In this document: positions 8,115 through 15,923 of the stretch, piece after piece | How positions within the stretch are numbered: position 1 is the first letter of the stretch | How the letters are laid out: every line of letters begins with the position of its first letter | From: Deltaproteobacteria bacterium | Lineage (GTDB): Bacteria > Acidobacteriota > Thermoanaerobaculia > Multivoradales > JAHZIX01 | DNA: 64,000 bases | NCBI GenBank assembly: GCA_022601195.1 | Contig: JAHZIX010000045.1 | Span: forward strand, 248,001-312,000 | Reading direction: 5' to 3' | Notes under the pieces: generated by a model | Seen by the model: only the letters and a program-made list of their open reading frames with translations | Databases searched by the model: none | Told to the model about the DNA's origin: nothing | Made by a program: the position numbers and the translations under genes

Positions 8115-8132
8115 ATTTCCCGCATCTGGAGG

Positions 8133-11100
8133 TCAGTCCAGTCTTGATCCGATTCCCGCATCTCCACTGAGCTGAAAGGCCGCCCAATAGTAGGGCGCCA
8201 CGAACTCTACTCCCGATTTCCCTTGGATCAGTTCCAACTGCGCGGCCCTGAGAGCTTCGTCCTTCGACCGTCCAGCGCGTAGGTGATGATAGAAACGCGC
8301 CATGAGCTCCGCCGTGGCTCCATCGGCCACCTGCCAGAGAGACGCCAGAACGGAGCGGGCGCCAGCGAAATGAAAGGCTCGGTTGAGGCTTATGAGCCCT
8401 TCTCCTAGAACTTCTTTTCCTAACCCGCTCTCACAAGCCGACAGAACAACGATCTCCGCTTCGATTCGCAGCTTCTCAAAGATCTCCCACGCTTGAAGCA
8501 GACCGTTGGCACGCCCCTCAGCAGGCCCCTCGGGAATGGAAAGAATCAATGCCGAATCGAGTGGAAAATGCTCGTCCAATCGAACATGGGTGGCAAAGTG
8601 CAGAATGCCGAGGCGTGATGGCAAGGCCAACACCCGCTCCTCCGTAGCCTCGACGCCCACGAAAACACGGCTGCCAGGAAAAAGCGCAGCGATTCGCTCC
8701 ACCTCCCGCCGGGCACCGGGCAGTTGGCGAGCCTCGACGCCCACCGAACTCACGACAGGAACCTCCCTGTCACTGGAAACTTCTTGCGAACCCGATGAGA
8801 TCTCGCTCGGCAATCGAGGAGCTCCGAAGGCCACCAAGGGCCAGTCCGGAGGTACCTCAGCCGAAGCCCGCTGTAGCTCCCCATACAAGCTAGCGGAGAG
8901 GGCTAAATGAACCGGCTTCCACTCCACAAGATACTGCCATTCAGGCTCGGAGCTACCTTGCCCAGACAAATCCCGCACCAGGGCGGAGAAGGGCAACGGG
9001 TAGAGAGGCCCATCCGGTAGCAGAAGAATGCGTTGAGCTTCGGAGATTCGACTCTCAAAGGGCTTCAGCAGGAGATCGAAGAGGCGCCCGCTAGCCACTT
9101 TCAGGCTATTAGCTCGTAGCTCCGCCCGACGGGACTGGGAAGCCGCTCCCTGATGAACCAGTGAAAGGAGGCTTTCCACCTCCGACCGTAGCTGAGCTTC
9201 CGAAAGGTCAAGAACGCGGACCTCGACTCCCTTTTCCCTGGAGAGAGCAAAGATGATTGAACGATCTTCGTTGACGCTGTAGGCGAGAAGCAGAGTTCCC
9301 GGGCTCAGAACCGCTTGGACCTCTTTGACTGTTAAGGCTTGAGGATATTGCAGGGCTGCCAGCCTAGGGGAAAGCTGCCTTCCCTTCTCCAGCAGTTCGT
9401 CGCGTTTCCATCTCAGCTCCGTTAGCTCCTGCTCCAGCCGAACAGTCTCGCTACTTTTCGCTTCTGGGCTCAAGGTGGCGATCTCGATCAGAATCTCGTC
9501 GTAGCGATTCGCCAGGGCCTCACGCTCGAGCTGCCAATCACCTGGCAGGCTTTGGCCCAAATCGACATCCCGCTCGACCAGCATCTCTCGAAAGATCCTG
9601 GCCCGCGAACGCTCTTGAAGCTCGAAGGCATCGTCCAATCTGCCCTGTTCGAGAAGCACCTCGACATAGTCGCGGAACAAAGAGCCAAACATACTCTGAA
9701 AAGTCTGACGCTGGTCATGGCTACCACCTAGATCCTCCAGCCGCTCTTCCACTAGCGATACTGCGCGCCCAAATAGCGAGCTCGCCGCAGCGACTTCGCC
9801 CCGTCGGCGGGCCAGTTGCCCCATCCGATAGAGCAGAATTCCGTTGCGATGGGAGGAGGGAGCTTGCGTTTCTCGCAGGTTCTGGGCCCGCCGATAGTTC
9901 CTCATTGCCGCAGCGAGCTTTCCCTGATCCTCGTCCACCTGCGCCAAGCGCTCCAGTGATTCTGAGACCGCCAAGCTCGACGGGGCGATCTGCTCTTGGA
10001 TCGCTAGGGCCTGTTGATGGTACTCGTGCGCCTGAGAGAGATTCCCTTGCAAACGCTGGACACGCCCCAGGTTGTTGAGAAGAGTCGCCATGCCCAGAGA
10101 CTTCGGATCTGATTGCCGCAGAACTTCCAAAGCTTCCTGGAAGAACGTACTTGCCGAAGCGTAGTCCTCTCTCTCGACGGCGATGACTCCCAAATTCACC
10201 AGCGTCGAAGGCTCCGTTGGCCGGGTCGTAGAGAGAGCCCTCTTGATTTTCTGAGCTTCAACTAAGTACCGCTGAGCGGTGTCCAGGTCGCCTCGGCGGT
10301 AGGCCACCAAGCCCAGATTGTTGAGAATGCTGGCCATGAGAGGGCTAGGTTCATCGATCTGCTTCGCCCACCCAAGGGCCGTCTCGAAGCCCGTTTGGGC
10401 ACCCTGAAAGTCTCCTTGCCTGGCAGACAGAATCGCCAGGTTTCGACAGGTTCGAGCTCGTTCTCCAGGGGTTACCTCGAGGGGTTCGAGGATCTCCAAA
10501 TTCGCTTCGAGGTCTAACCGACCCTCTTCGAGCTCCCCTCGAAGCTCTCGAGCCCTCCCTCGTTGCCAAAGAACTCTAGCCTCCAACAGGCTCTCCGGGG
10601 CGACCTGTCGAGACAGGGCAAGGGCCTGCTCTTCTTCGAGAATCGCTGCTTCCAACAGCTCCTCTTCGAGCAGAGCCTTGCCGAGGAAGAATTTCGCAAT
10701 CGCCAGCTGTAGGGTCGATTGGGGATTCACCTCTTCCCGAGCTCTTTGGAACATTTCCAAGGCCAGGCCCGACATATCCATCCCGAAGTAGGACTCTCCG
10801 AGCAGCAGCCAGAAGGCGGCCCGGTGAATCGGCGAGTTCAGGCGACTAGCGGTAGGCTCCAAGTCTTCACGACTCGACGGGCCCTCGGGACAGCGAGCCA
10901 AGGACATTTCTCGCTGCAGACTCGCCCAGGCATGAAGGTGGGGTGACTCCCGTTGGGTAACTTCGAGACTCTTGAAAAAGCCGTCCCAGGCATTTTTTCC
11001 GACCTGACCCTGGCAGGCGGGAAAGCCCGCCGCAACGTTGAAAGCTCGCTCCAAACTCTCGGGCAAGATCGGTCGAAGCTGCCCGGCCCAATCACCTCTC

Positions 11101-11402
11101 GGTACTCGAAAGGTAACGCCACGACCCTGCCTCATCCCTTGTAGCTCAATATCGCTATTCCAGGCTGATCCGTGCACCAGGGCCCACCAATCGAAGACAG
11201 AGGTCAATTGCCCCGAGGATCCCTGGGTGCTCCAGCCGAACAGTTGGTCTCCAGGCTCGACTCCAGCTTTTGCCACCGAGCCTCCCGGTGGGACCTCCTC
11301 TACAACCAGACCAGCAGGTTGCTTTGCCACCGCAAGGCCAGGGAAGGCCAGCAACACCAAGACCAAGCCGAAAATCCGGAGGCAAAAAGGAGTGTTTTCC
11401 AT
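8133..11402 (-). CDS. Secreted PDZ-TPR-CHAT domain protein
   Basis: 1089 residues from ATG at 11402 (ATG at 11408 is also possible; the ORF extends further upstream without a plausible signal). A signal peptide (ENTPFCLRIFGLVLVLLAFP) ends at AVA. A PDZ-like domain follows (about residues 30-115: GGSVAKAGVEPGDQLFGW), then many TPR repeats (about 200-560, e.g. ATLLNNLGRVQRLQGNLSQA). A C-terminal CHAT domain covers about 720-1085. CHAT domains are caspase-like peptidases; the expected His and Cys are present at about 939 (LHFATH) and 990 (VLSACESG). Substrate unknown. With the signal peptide, it should act outside the cytoplasm. Its C-terminal part has been duplicated at 6408-7103 and 7806-7842. 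No strong ribosome site is visible before the start. Confidence 0.85.
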   Translation of the reverse strand: MENTPFCLRIFGLVLVLLAFPGLAVAKQPAGLVVEEVPPGGSVAKAGVEPGDQLFGWSTQGSSGQLTSVFDWWALVHGSAWNSDIELQGMRQGRGVTFRVPRGDWAGQLRPILPESLERAFNVAAGFPACQGQVGKNAWDGFFKSLEVTQRESPHLHAWASLQREMSLARCPEGPSSREDLEPTASRLNSPIHRAAFWLLLGESYFGMDMSGLALEMFQRAREEVNPQSTLQLAIAKFFLGKALLEEELLEAAILEEEQALALSRQVAPESLLEARVLWQRGRARELRGELEEGRLDLEANLEILEPLEVTPGERARTCRNLAILSARQGDFQGAQTGFETALGWAKQIDEPSPLMASILNNLGLVAYRRGDLDTAQRYLVEAQKIKRALSTTRPTEPSTLVNLGVIAVEREDYASASTFFQEALEVLRQSDPKSLGMATLLNNLGRVQRLQGNLSQAHEYHQQALAIQEQIAPSSLAVSESLERLAQVDEDQGKLAAAMRNYRRAQNLRETQAPSSHRNGILLYRMGQLARRRGEVAAASSLFGRAVSLVEERLEDLGGSHDQRQTFQSMFGSLFRDYVEVLLEQGRLDDAFELQERSRARIFREMLVERDVDLGQSLPGDWQLEREALANRYDEILIEIATLSPEAKSSETVRLEQELTELRWKRDELLEKGRQLSPRLAALQYPQALTVKEVQAVLSPGTLLLAYSVNEDRSIIFALSREKGVEVRVLDLSEAQLRSEVESLLSLVHQGAASQSRRAELRANSLKVASGRLFDLLLKPFESRISEAQRILLLPDGPLYPLPFSALVRDLSGQGSSEPEWQYLVEWKPVHLALSASLYGELQRASAEVPPDWPLVAFGAPRLPSEISSGSQEVSSDREVPVVSSVGVEARQLPGARREVERIAALFPGSRVFVGVEATEERVLALPSRLGILHFATHVRLDEHFPLDSALILSIPEGPAEGRANGLLQAWEIFEKLRIEAEIVVLSACESGLGKEVLGEGLISLNRAFHFAGARSVLASLWQVADGATAELMARFYHHLRAGRSKDEALRAAQLELIQGKSGVEFVAPYYWAAFQLSGDAGIGSRLD

Positions 11403-11441
11403 AGTCATTGCTTTGGGAGTCTCAAGAATCCTACCGCACCG

Positions 11442-11456
11442 TTTCGCGGCCCCATC
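11442..11456. repeat. 15-bp direct repeat flanking the CHAT gene, right copy
   Basis: TTTCGCGGCCCCATC, identical to 8053-8067. It lies 40 bases upstream of the CHAT start codon, so it could be part of the control region as well as a duplication scar. Confidence 0.6.
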
Positions 11457-11591
11457 ACGACTCCCCAAAGTACAAGCCCCAGGAGGGTGACTCGTCCTCA
11501 GCCCTGGATTTCCGACGAGCCGTGGAGACTTTCTCTCAATGAAGTTCGAGGTAGCTCTCCCTGAGCACCGCAACCATCAACGATGGCTTGT

Positions 11592-13340
11592 TTAGGGGGC
11601 TCGCTTTCCCCTTTGCAGTGCCGTCAACGAAAGTGCCGTCAACGAGAGTGCCTCACCGGAGTAGAGCCATCGTTCGAGGTTTTCTTTGATGCCCGGCCAT
11701 TCATGATCGAGCATGGCAAACCAAGCTGTGTCCCGGTTCCGCCCTTTGGCGATGACATGTTGACGGAAAGTGCCTTCGTAGCGGAAACCCAAGCGAAGCG
11801 CCGCTGCCCGCGAGCGAGTGTTCAAAGAGTGGCATTTCCATTCCACCCTCCGGGCTCCCAGAGTCTCGAAGGAATGGTGCAGCATCAAGTAGATCGTCTC
11901 GGTGTTGGTTCGGGTGCGCTGCTCGGTTGGCGAATACCAGATATGCCCTAGCTCGAGGCAGCGGTGACGAAGCTCAATGCGGTGAAAAGCAGCCATTCCC
12001 ACCGCCCTTTGGGGTTCTCCGCGGCAGACGGCAAAAAAGAGAGGGTCGTCGGTTTGGCTGCGCTCCATGAGCCACTGGAACATCTCTTCCTGGTCGGCGA
12101 AGGGGCCTGACAGCATATAAGCCCAGATGGCTTCTCGCTGGGCATCTCCGTTGGACGCCTCAAAAAGGTCTTTCCCGTGGGCCTGTGGATCCAAGGGAAG
12201 GAGGGATGCCCACCGTCCGACCAGGGGGGCCCGGGAAGGTTTCTCCATGGGGACCGTGACGGCAACGGGTATTCCAACGGGCAGTCCCAAGGGAGAATCC
12301 GTGAGCTCTTGTTGAACCCGGGCGGAGCCAGGCCTCGGCTCGGGAGATCTTGGCTCTGAGCTTTGGGGCAGTAGAATGGTGGCCCCAAAAGTCTCCCGAG
12401 CCTCGAGGGTTTCGTGAGCCTTTGCGGCTTCCTTCAAGGGAAATCGCTGGCCGATCAGCGGCCGCACGGCACCGGAGAGAAGTTGACGGAACAATACCCG
12501 AGAGGCGGTGAGAAGATCTTGAGGGGTACGGATTCCCGTGGCCACTGAGGGGCGGGCCAGAGTTAGGCATTTGGGTGTCAACCGCAGCACGTCTACTGGC
12601 GGAACCGCTCCCGAGGCGTTGCCAAAGGCGATCAGTCGACCGAAAGGGGCAAGACTCTCCAGAGAGCCATCGAAAGTCGCCTTTCCAACACCGTCGAAAA
12701 CGACCGCCACACCCTCTCCATCGGTAAGCTCGAGGACTCGCTGGGGAAAGCTCTCTTGGCGATAGAGAATCGTATGGTCGCAGCCATGTGCCGCTGCCAG
12801 CCTAGCCTTTTCCTCCGAGCCCACCGTGCCGATGACTCTCGCCCCGAGAACCTGAGCCCATTGGCACAGAATAAGGCCGACACCTCCGGCGGCCGCGTGA
12901 ATGAGGATCGTCGAACCAGCATCCACGGGGCCGAATCGAGAAAGAAGCAAATGAGCCGTGAGGCCTTTGAGAAGGGTTGCGGCGGCGCTCTCGTCGCTTA
13001 CTCCCGGGGGTAGGGGAACCAGGTGCTCCGCGCCGATGACTCGCCTCTCCGAGTAGGCGCCCAAGGGCCCCAAGTAGGCGACTCGATCTCCTGGGGCCAC
13101 CGATTTCACAGCGACGTCGACCTCTTCTACTACCCCTACGGCCTCCTTTCCCAAGATCACCGGCAACCCCTCCCCCACCGGATACAAGCCAGTGCGATGG
13201 TAGGTATCGATGTAGTTGAGACCTACAGCCGTATGACGAAGCAGGACTTCCCCAGGGCCCGGAGGGGGGATCTCCACTTCTTCCCAATGGAGGTTTTCCG
13301 GGCCTCCAAGGGCTCGCAGGCGTATGGCGCGGGTTTTCAT
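11592..13340 (-). CDS. Quinone oxidoreductase-GNAT acetyltransferase fusion
   Basis: 582 residues. Residues 1-325 are a zinc-free medium-chain reductase of the quinone oxidoreductase (QOR) type: substrate domain with GLNYIDTYHRTGLYP, and NAD(P)H fold with HAAAGGVGLILCQWA. Residues about 370-560 are a GNAT N-acetyltransferase of the RimJ/RimL kind (GRWASLLPLDP, ELGHIWYSPTEQRTRTNTE, RRVEWKCHSLNTRSRAAALRLGF). A linker of about 45 residues rich in Pro/Ser/Glu joins them with no stop. The ATG at 13340 follows GAGGTGAG; an upstream in-frame extension has no support. The gene lies 109 bases after the OsmC-like gene on the same strand. The fusion could be true, or the acetyltransferase could also start internally (a Met near residue 353). 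The tail repeats ALSLTALSLTAL. Confidence 0.8.
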   Translation of the reverse strand: MKTRAIRLRALGGPENLHWEEVEIPPPGPGEVLLRHTAVGLNYIDTYHRTGLYPVGEGLPVILGKEAVGVVEEVDVAVKSVAPGDRVAYLGPLGAYSERRVIGAEHLVPLPPGVSDESAAATLLKGLTAHLLLSRFGPVDAGSTILIHAAAGGVGLILCQWAQVLGARVIGTVGSEEKARLAAAHGCDHTILYRQESFPQRVLELTDGEGVAVVFDGVGKATFDGSLESLAPFGRLIAFGNASGAVPPVDVLRLTPKCLTLARPSVATGIRTPQDLLTASRVLFRQLLSGAVRPLIGQRFPLKEAAKAHETLEARETFGATILLPQSSEPRSPEPRPGSARVQQELTDSPLGLPVGIPVAVTVPMEKPSRAPLVGRWASLLPLDPQAHGKDLFEASNGDAQREAIWAYMLSGPFADQEEMFQWLMERSQTDDPLFFAVCRGEPQRAVGMAAFHRIELRHRCLELGHIWYSPTEQRTRTNTETIYLMLHHSFETLGARRVEWKCHSLNTRSRAAALRLGFRYEGTFRQHVIAKGRNRDTAWFAMLDHEWPGIKENLERWLYSGEALSLTALSLTALQRGKRAP

Positions 13341-13449
13341 CACAAGGCTCACCTCTTTGGCTCGAAGCCCTCCAGGATAGATAGATTCGCCGAGCGATTG
13401 ACTCTCAGATCCCCATGGGGCAAATCGCCCCGTACCTGGTCTTGGCCTC

Positions 13450-13920
13450 TTAAGACTGGAAACGAAGCTCCGTCTGAATCTCCACGCAGTCCTGAATCGT
13501 CCGGGCCACCGGGCAGTACTCTGCATGAAAGCCGTGAACTCGCTGCGCTAGCTCCCGATGCTCATCCCCGAGTTTCAAGTGGTAGGTCACCCGAATGCGG
13601 CGAATCACCAACACTTTGCCATCCAACCCGATGTCTCCCTCCACCTGGGAGGTGAGATCTCCTTCCGCCAACTTCGCACCGCGCGCCTCCAGCGCGCCCC
13701 CTAGGGTTCCGGTCAGTCAGCCACCGGCTGCGGCTACTACATAATCCAAGGTCGTCGCCTGGGGAGGAAAATCCTCCGGTTTGACTCCGTAGTGCTGGGC
13801 AATCTCCGAATGGACTCCAAACAGAGTCGGTTCGGCCTCAGCGGGAAGAAATGCGCGACGAAGGGGGCCGCGAATACGCTCGATGCGCACGCGGGATGTG
13901 TAGGCGACCTCTTGGGACAT
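13450..13920 (-). CDS. OsmC-family protein with in-frame TGA, probable selenoprotein
   Basis: 156 residues if TGA at 13717-13719 is read as selenocysteine (residue 68). The N-terminal part (MSQEVAYTSRVRIERIRGPL...DYVVAAAGG) and the C-terminal part (LTGTLGGALEARGAKLAEGD...EYCPVARTIQDCVEIQTEL) lie in one frame, and together make a full YhfA-type OsmC domain. The TGA falls exactly where OsmC proteins carry the first redox cysteine; the second (YCPVA) is present. OsmC/Ohr proteins reduce organic peroxides with these two residues. A strong hairpin follows the TGA at a distance suited to a bacterial SECIS. ATG 13920 has GGAGG before it. Selenoprotein OsmC-like proteins are known. The alternative is a nonsense mutation or sequencing error splitting the gene. 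A divergent MarR regulator fits peroxide-responsive control. Confidence 0.8.
13681..13697 (-). promoter_or_regulatory. SECIS-like hairpin after the OsmC TGA codon
   Basis: On the minus strand GCGCGC, loop TGGAG, GCGCGC begins 20 bases after the TGA; the loop starts at base 26. Described bacterial SECIS elements have an apical loop about 16-37 bases after UGA with a G in the first two loop positions; here the second loop base is G. The fit was made by eye, without a SECIS search. Confidence 0.6.
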
Positions 13921-14029
13921 GAGTACCTCCCATGGTGATGGCTCTTGGAAATTCACAGGACTAGGAGAAAAGAATAGCAGGACTTCTGGCGATCTCACCG
14001 GGTGTCAACAAGTAGGGAGAGGCCAAATA

Positions 14030-14058
14030 TTGACGGATTAACTGTTTATACGTAACCA
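14030..14058 (+). promoter_or_regulatory. Possible promoter of the MarR gene
   Basis: TTGACG (14030-14035) lies 17 bases before TAACCA (14053-14058), a weak -10. The start codon follows only 7 bases later and has no ribosome site, so a leaderless message is possible. The same 145-base gap must hold the divergent OsmC promoter and any MarR operator; no clean palindrome was found. Confidence 0.3.
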
Positions 14059-14065
14059 TATTCCC

Positions 14066-14542
14066 ATGGTAGCCAAGAAGTCCCTCCTCGAAGAGATCGG
14101 CCAGCAACGACCGTTTCGGTCGGACAGTCAAGAGGCCGTGCTCGCGTTGATGCACACCGCTGATCTCTATCGCCGTTATTTCACGGCGGTTGTTGGGGTC
14201 CAACAACTGACCCTCCAGCAGTACAACGTGTTGCGAATCCTCCGCGGCGCAGGGGAAGAAGGCCTGCCGACTCTGACCATCGGCAACCGAATGGTAGAAA
14301 AGACTCCGGGTATCACCCGCCTCATCGACCGCCTGGAGGCCAAAGAGCTGGTGGAACGGTGGCGCTGCCCGAAAGATCGGCGCCGGGTCTGGTGCCGAAT
14401 CTCCAGGTCGGGTCTCGCCACCTTGAGCCAACTGGACCCAGCCGTGAACCAAGCCGATGACGACTCCATGACCATGTTGTCGGTAGCGGAGCAACGTCAG
14501 CTCATCGAGGTCCTAGAACGAATCCGTTCCGGGCTCGGCTAG
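14066..14542 (+). CDS. MarR-family transcriptional regulator
   Basis: 158 residues. The winged-helix core is clear: QLTLQQYNVLRILRGAGEEGLPTL, then NRMVEKTPGITRLIDRLEAKELVERWRCPKDRRRVWCRIS, which contains the recognition helix and the DRR wing typical of MarR proteins. MarR proteins bind DNA as dimers and usually release it on oxidation or ligand binding. The gene is divergent from the OsmC-like gene and 145 bases away from it, the layout seen for ohrR/ohr pairs, so it probably controls that gene and perhaps the oxidoreductase after it. There is no OhrR-style N-terminal cysteine within the first 30 residues; the only cysteines are in the wing region (RCPKD and WCRIS). Peroxide sensing is therefore not shown. 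Confidence 0.85.
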   Translation: MVAKKSLLEEIGQQRPFRSDSQEAVLALMHTADLYRRYFTAVVGVQQLTLQQYNVLRILRGAGEEGLPTLTIGNRMVEKTPGITRLIDRLEAKELVERWRCPKDRRRVWCRISRSGLATLSQLDPAVNQADDDSMTMLSVAEQRQLIEVLERIRSGLG

Positions 14543-14583
14543 AACTCTTTCACATTAGCGGAGAGTTCTAGTTTCTTCTTCTC
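14539..14583 (+). terminator. Intrinsic terminator of the MarR gene
   Basis: CTAGAACTCT (14539-14548) and AGAGTTCTAG (14562-14571) pair perfectly over 10 bases with a 13-base loop, followed by TTTCTTCTTCTC. The stem overlaps the stop codon. Confidence 0.85.
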
Positions 14584-14589
14584 TACCGG

Positions 14590-14639
14590 CACGGTCTCTC
14601 TGCCAGCACCGTCTCTCTGCCAGCACGACCTCTCGCCAG
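14590..14639. repeat. Short tandem repeat, three units of about 17 bp
   Basis: CACGGTCTCTCTGCCAG, then CACCGTCTCTCTGCCAG, then a diverged 16-base third unit (CACGACCTCTCGCCAG). It is in the 320-base gap between the MarR terminator and the first secreted paralogue, in which no gene is seen. Confidence 0.75.
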
Positions 14640-14863
14640 CACCCAGCTTTCGTGACCCCGGGGCATCGACACCGCTGCCGGACGACGGTGGACCCATCCA
14701 AAGATTCATTCTTATTTTTCATGCCTCATGCTAGGTTGTGGCATCTCAATTTAGATGGGCCAAGTCGAGGCATCCCGCGCCGGGATGGCGAAGGGCGAAG
14801 GGAACCGTCCGGACTGGATCCGAAAAGGAAGCTGAGCCCAATCTCAGCCAGAGAGGAACTTCC

Positions 14864-15691
14864 ATGAGACAGTACATTGCACCTATTGCTTTCTTTGCCC
14901 TTGGCCTTTTGGCTGTAGAGCCGGTTTGCGCGGCCGTTCAGTCTTTCGCTGGCAGTACCGTCAATCAGCCCCGTTGGAACCGCCCCATCGAAAGCGGGCC
15001 CAACATCTCTGCTTTCGCAGTCACTTACAGTAGGCAAAACTTCTTTCTTCCAGAAGAGGCCTTTTGCACCATCAACAGCTCTCAGGACTTTGATGGCTAC
15101 CTGCACCTCTATCGAAACATTTTCAACCCTGACCAGCCTCTCGACAATCTGGTCGAGGGAGCCAATGACGGCAGTCTTGGGCCCGGTTCCTCACAAATAC
15201 CTGCGGATCCCACCTCCACCTCCCTATTGCTGTTTAGCGGGTCCTACACCCTCGTCACCAGCGGCTTCGACGAGCTCTCCCAAGGCACCTTCCAGAACAC
15301 CATTCAATGCGACGGGGGTGTCCAACCGCAATCCTCGTGCTTCCAGTCTGGAACTGACCGTAGCAAAAACGTCTGCTTGAGAAATTCGTTTGCCGTGCGG
15401 GTCGATCAAGTGACCAACCACGCCTCGGACGGAGTCGCCACTCCGGTGCGGTTCGCTTCCACCGACTCGGCTTTCTTCTGGTTCTTTAGCCCCTTGAACT
15501 ATGAAGTCATCGTGAAAATCATCAACGGCTGCTCCGTCAACGGCCACTTTTGGGTGTTCGCCGCTGGCACAACCAATCAAGGGCATCGGATCAGTGTCTT
15601 TACCTTGGGCAGTCCCGCTCAGTTCTATACCCGCTCGGAAGGCCCTCCGGCGCCGGCCATCACCGACACCGCGGCCTTTCCCTGTTTGTAG
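14864..15691 (+). CDS. Secreted protein, tandem paralogue 1
   Basis: 275 residues. A signal peptide (MRQYIAPIAFFALGLLAVEP) with cleavage near CAA is preceded by GAGAGGAA, which sets the start at 14864 rather than at 14738. An N-terminal half with INSSQDFDGYLHLY and SGSYTLVTSGF looks like a beta-sandwich of the bacterial pre-peptidase C-terminal kind. The C-terminal half has VCLRNSFAVRVDQVTN, CSVNGHFWVFAAGTTNQGHRI and ends ITDTAAFPC. Tails of this form recur in secreted proteins of Acidobacteriota-type genomes; no enzyme motif is seen. A close paralogue follows 232 bases later with its own ribosome site. Role unknown; cell-surface or secreted structural protein is a guess. Confidence 0.7.
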   Translation: MRQYIAPIAFFALGLLAVEPVCAAVQSFAGSTVNQPRWNRPIESGPNISAFAVTYSRQNFFLPEEAFCTINSSQDFDGYLHLYRNIFNPDQPLDNLVEGANDGSLGPGSSQIPADPTSTSLLLFSGSYTLVTSGFDELSQGTFQNTIQCDGGVQPQSSCFQSGTDRSKNVCLRNSFAVRVDQVTNHASDGVATPVRFASTDSAFFWFFSPLNYEVIVKIINGCSVNGHFWVFAAGTTNQGHRISVFTLGSPAQFYTRSEGPPAPAITDTAAFPCL

Positions 15692-15923
15692 TTATTGCCG
15701 GGTCCAGTCTGCTGTAGCAGAGAAGTACCTTGTGGCCGGCGCGCAGGGGCCCAATCCAAAGATCTATTTCGATTTCCCCTTGGGCGTGCTAGAAATAGGG
15801 TCAGTCAACTACGCTGGGCCTAGCCGAGGCAACCCATGCCGGAGTCGGTAGAGGGGCAAAGATCTTTCCTGTGCAGGCCCAGGATCGCAGTTGAATTTGT
15901 CTTTCAGCCAAGGAGGATCTTCT

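Noticed and set aside
13450-13671. Separate small gene for the C-terminal OsmC part starting at TTG 13671
   Set aside because: It is in frame with the upstream part and begins in the middle of a conserved helix; it is the second half of the TGA-containing gene.
15224-15586. Minus-strand frames inside the secreted paralogues
   Set aside because: They mirror the coding pattern of the plus-strand genes and show no signal or family features.
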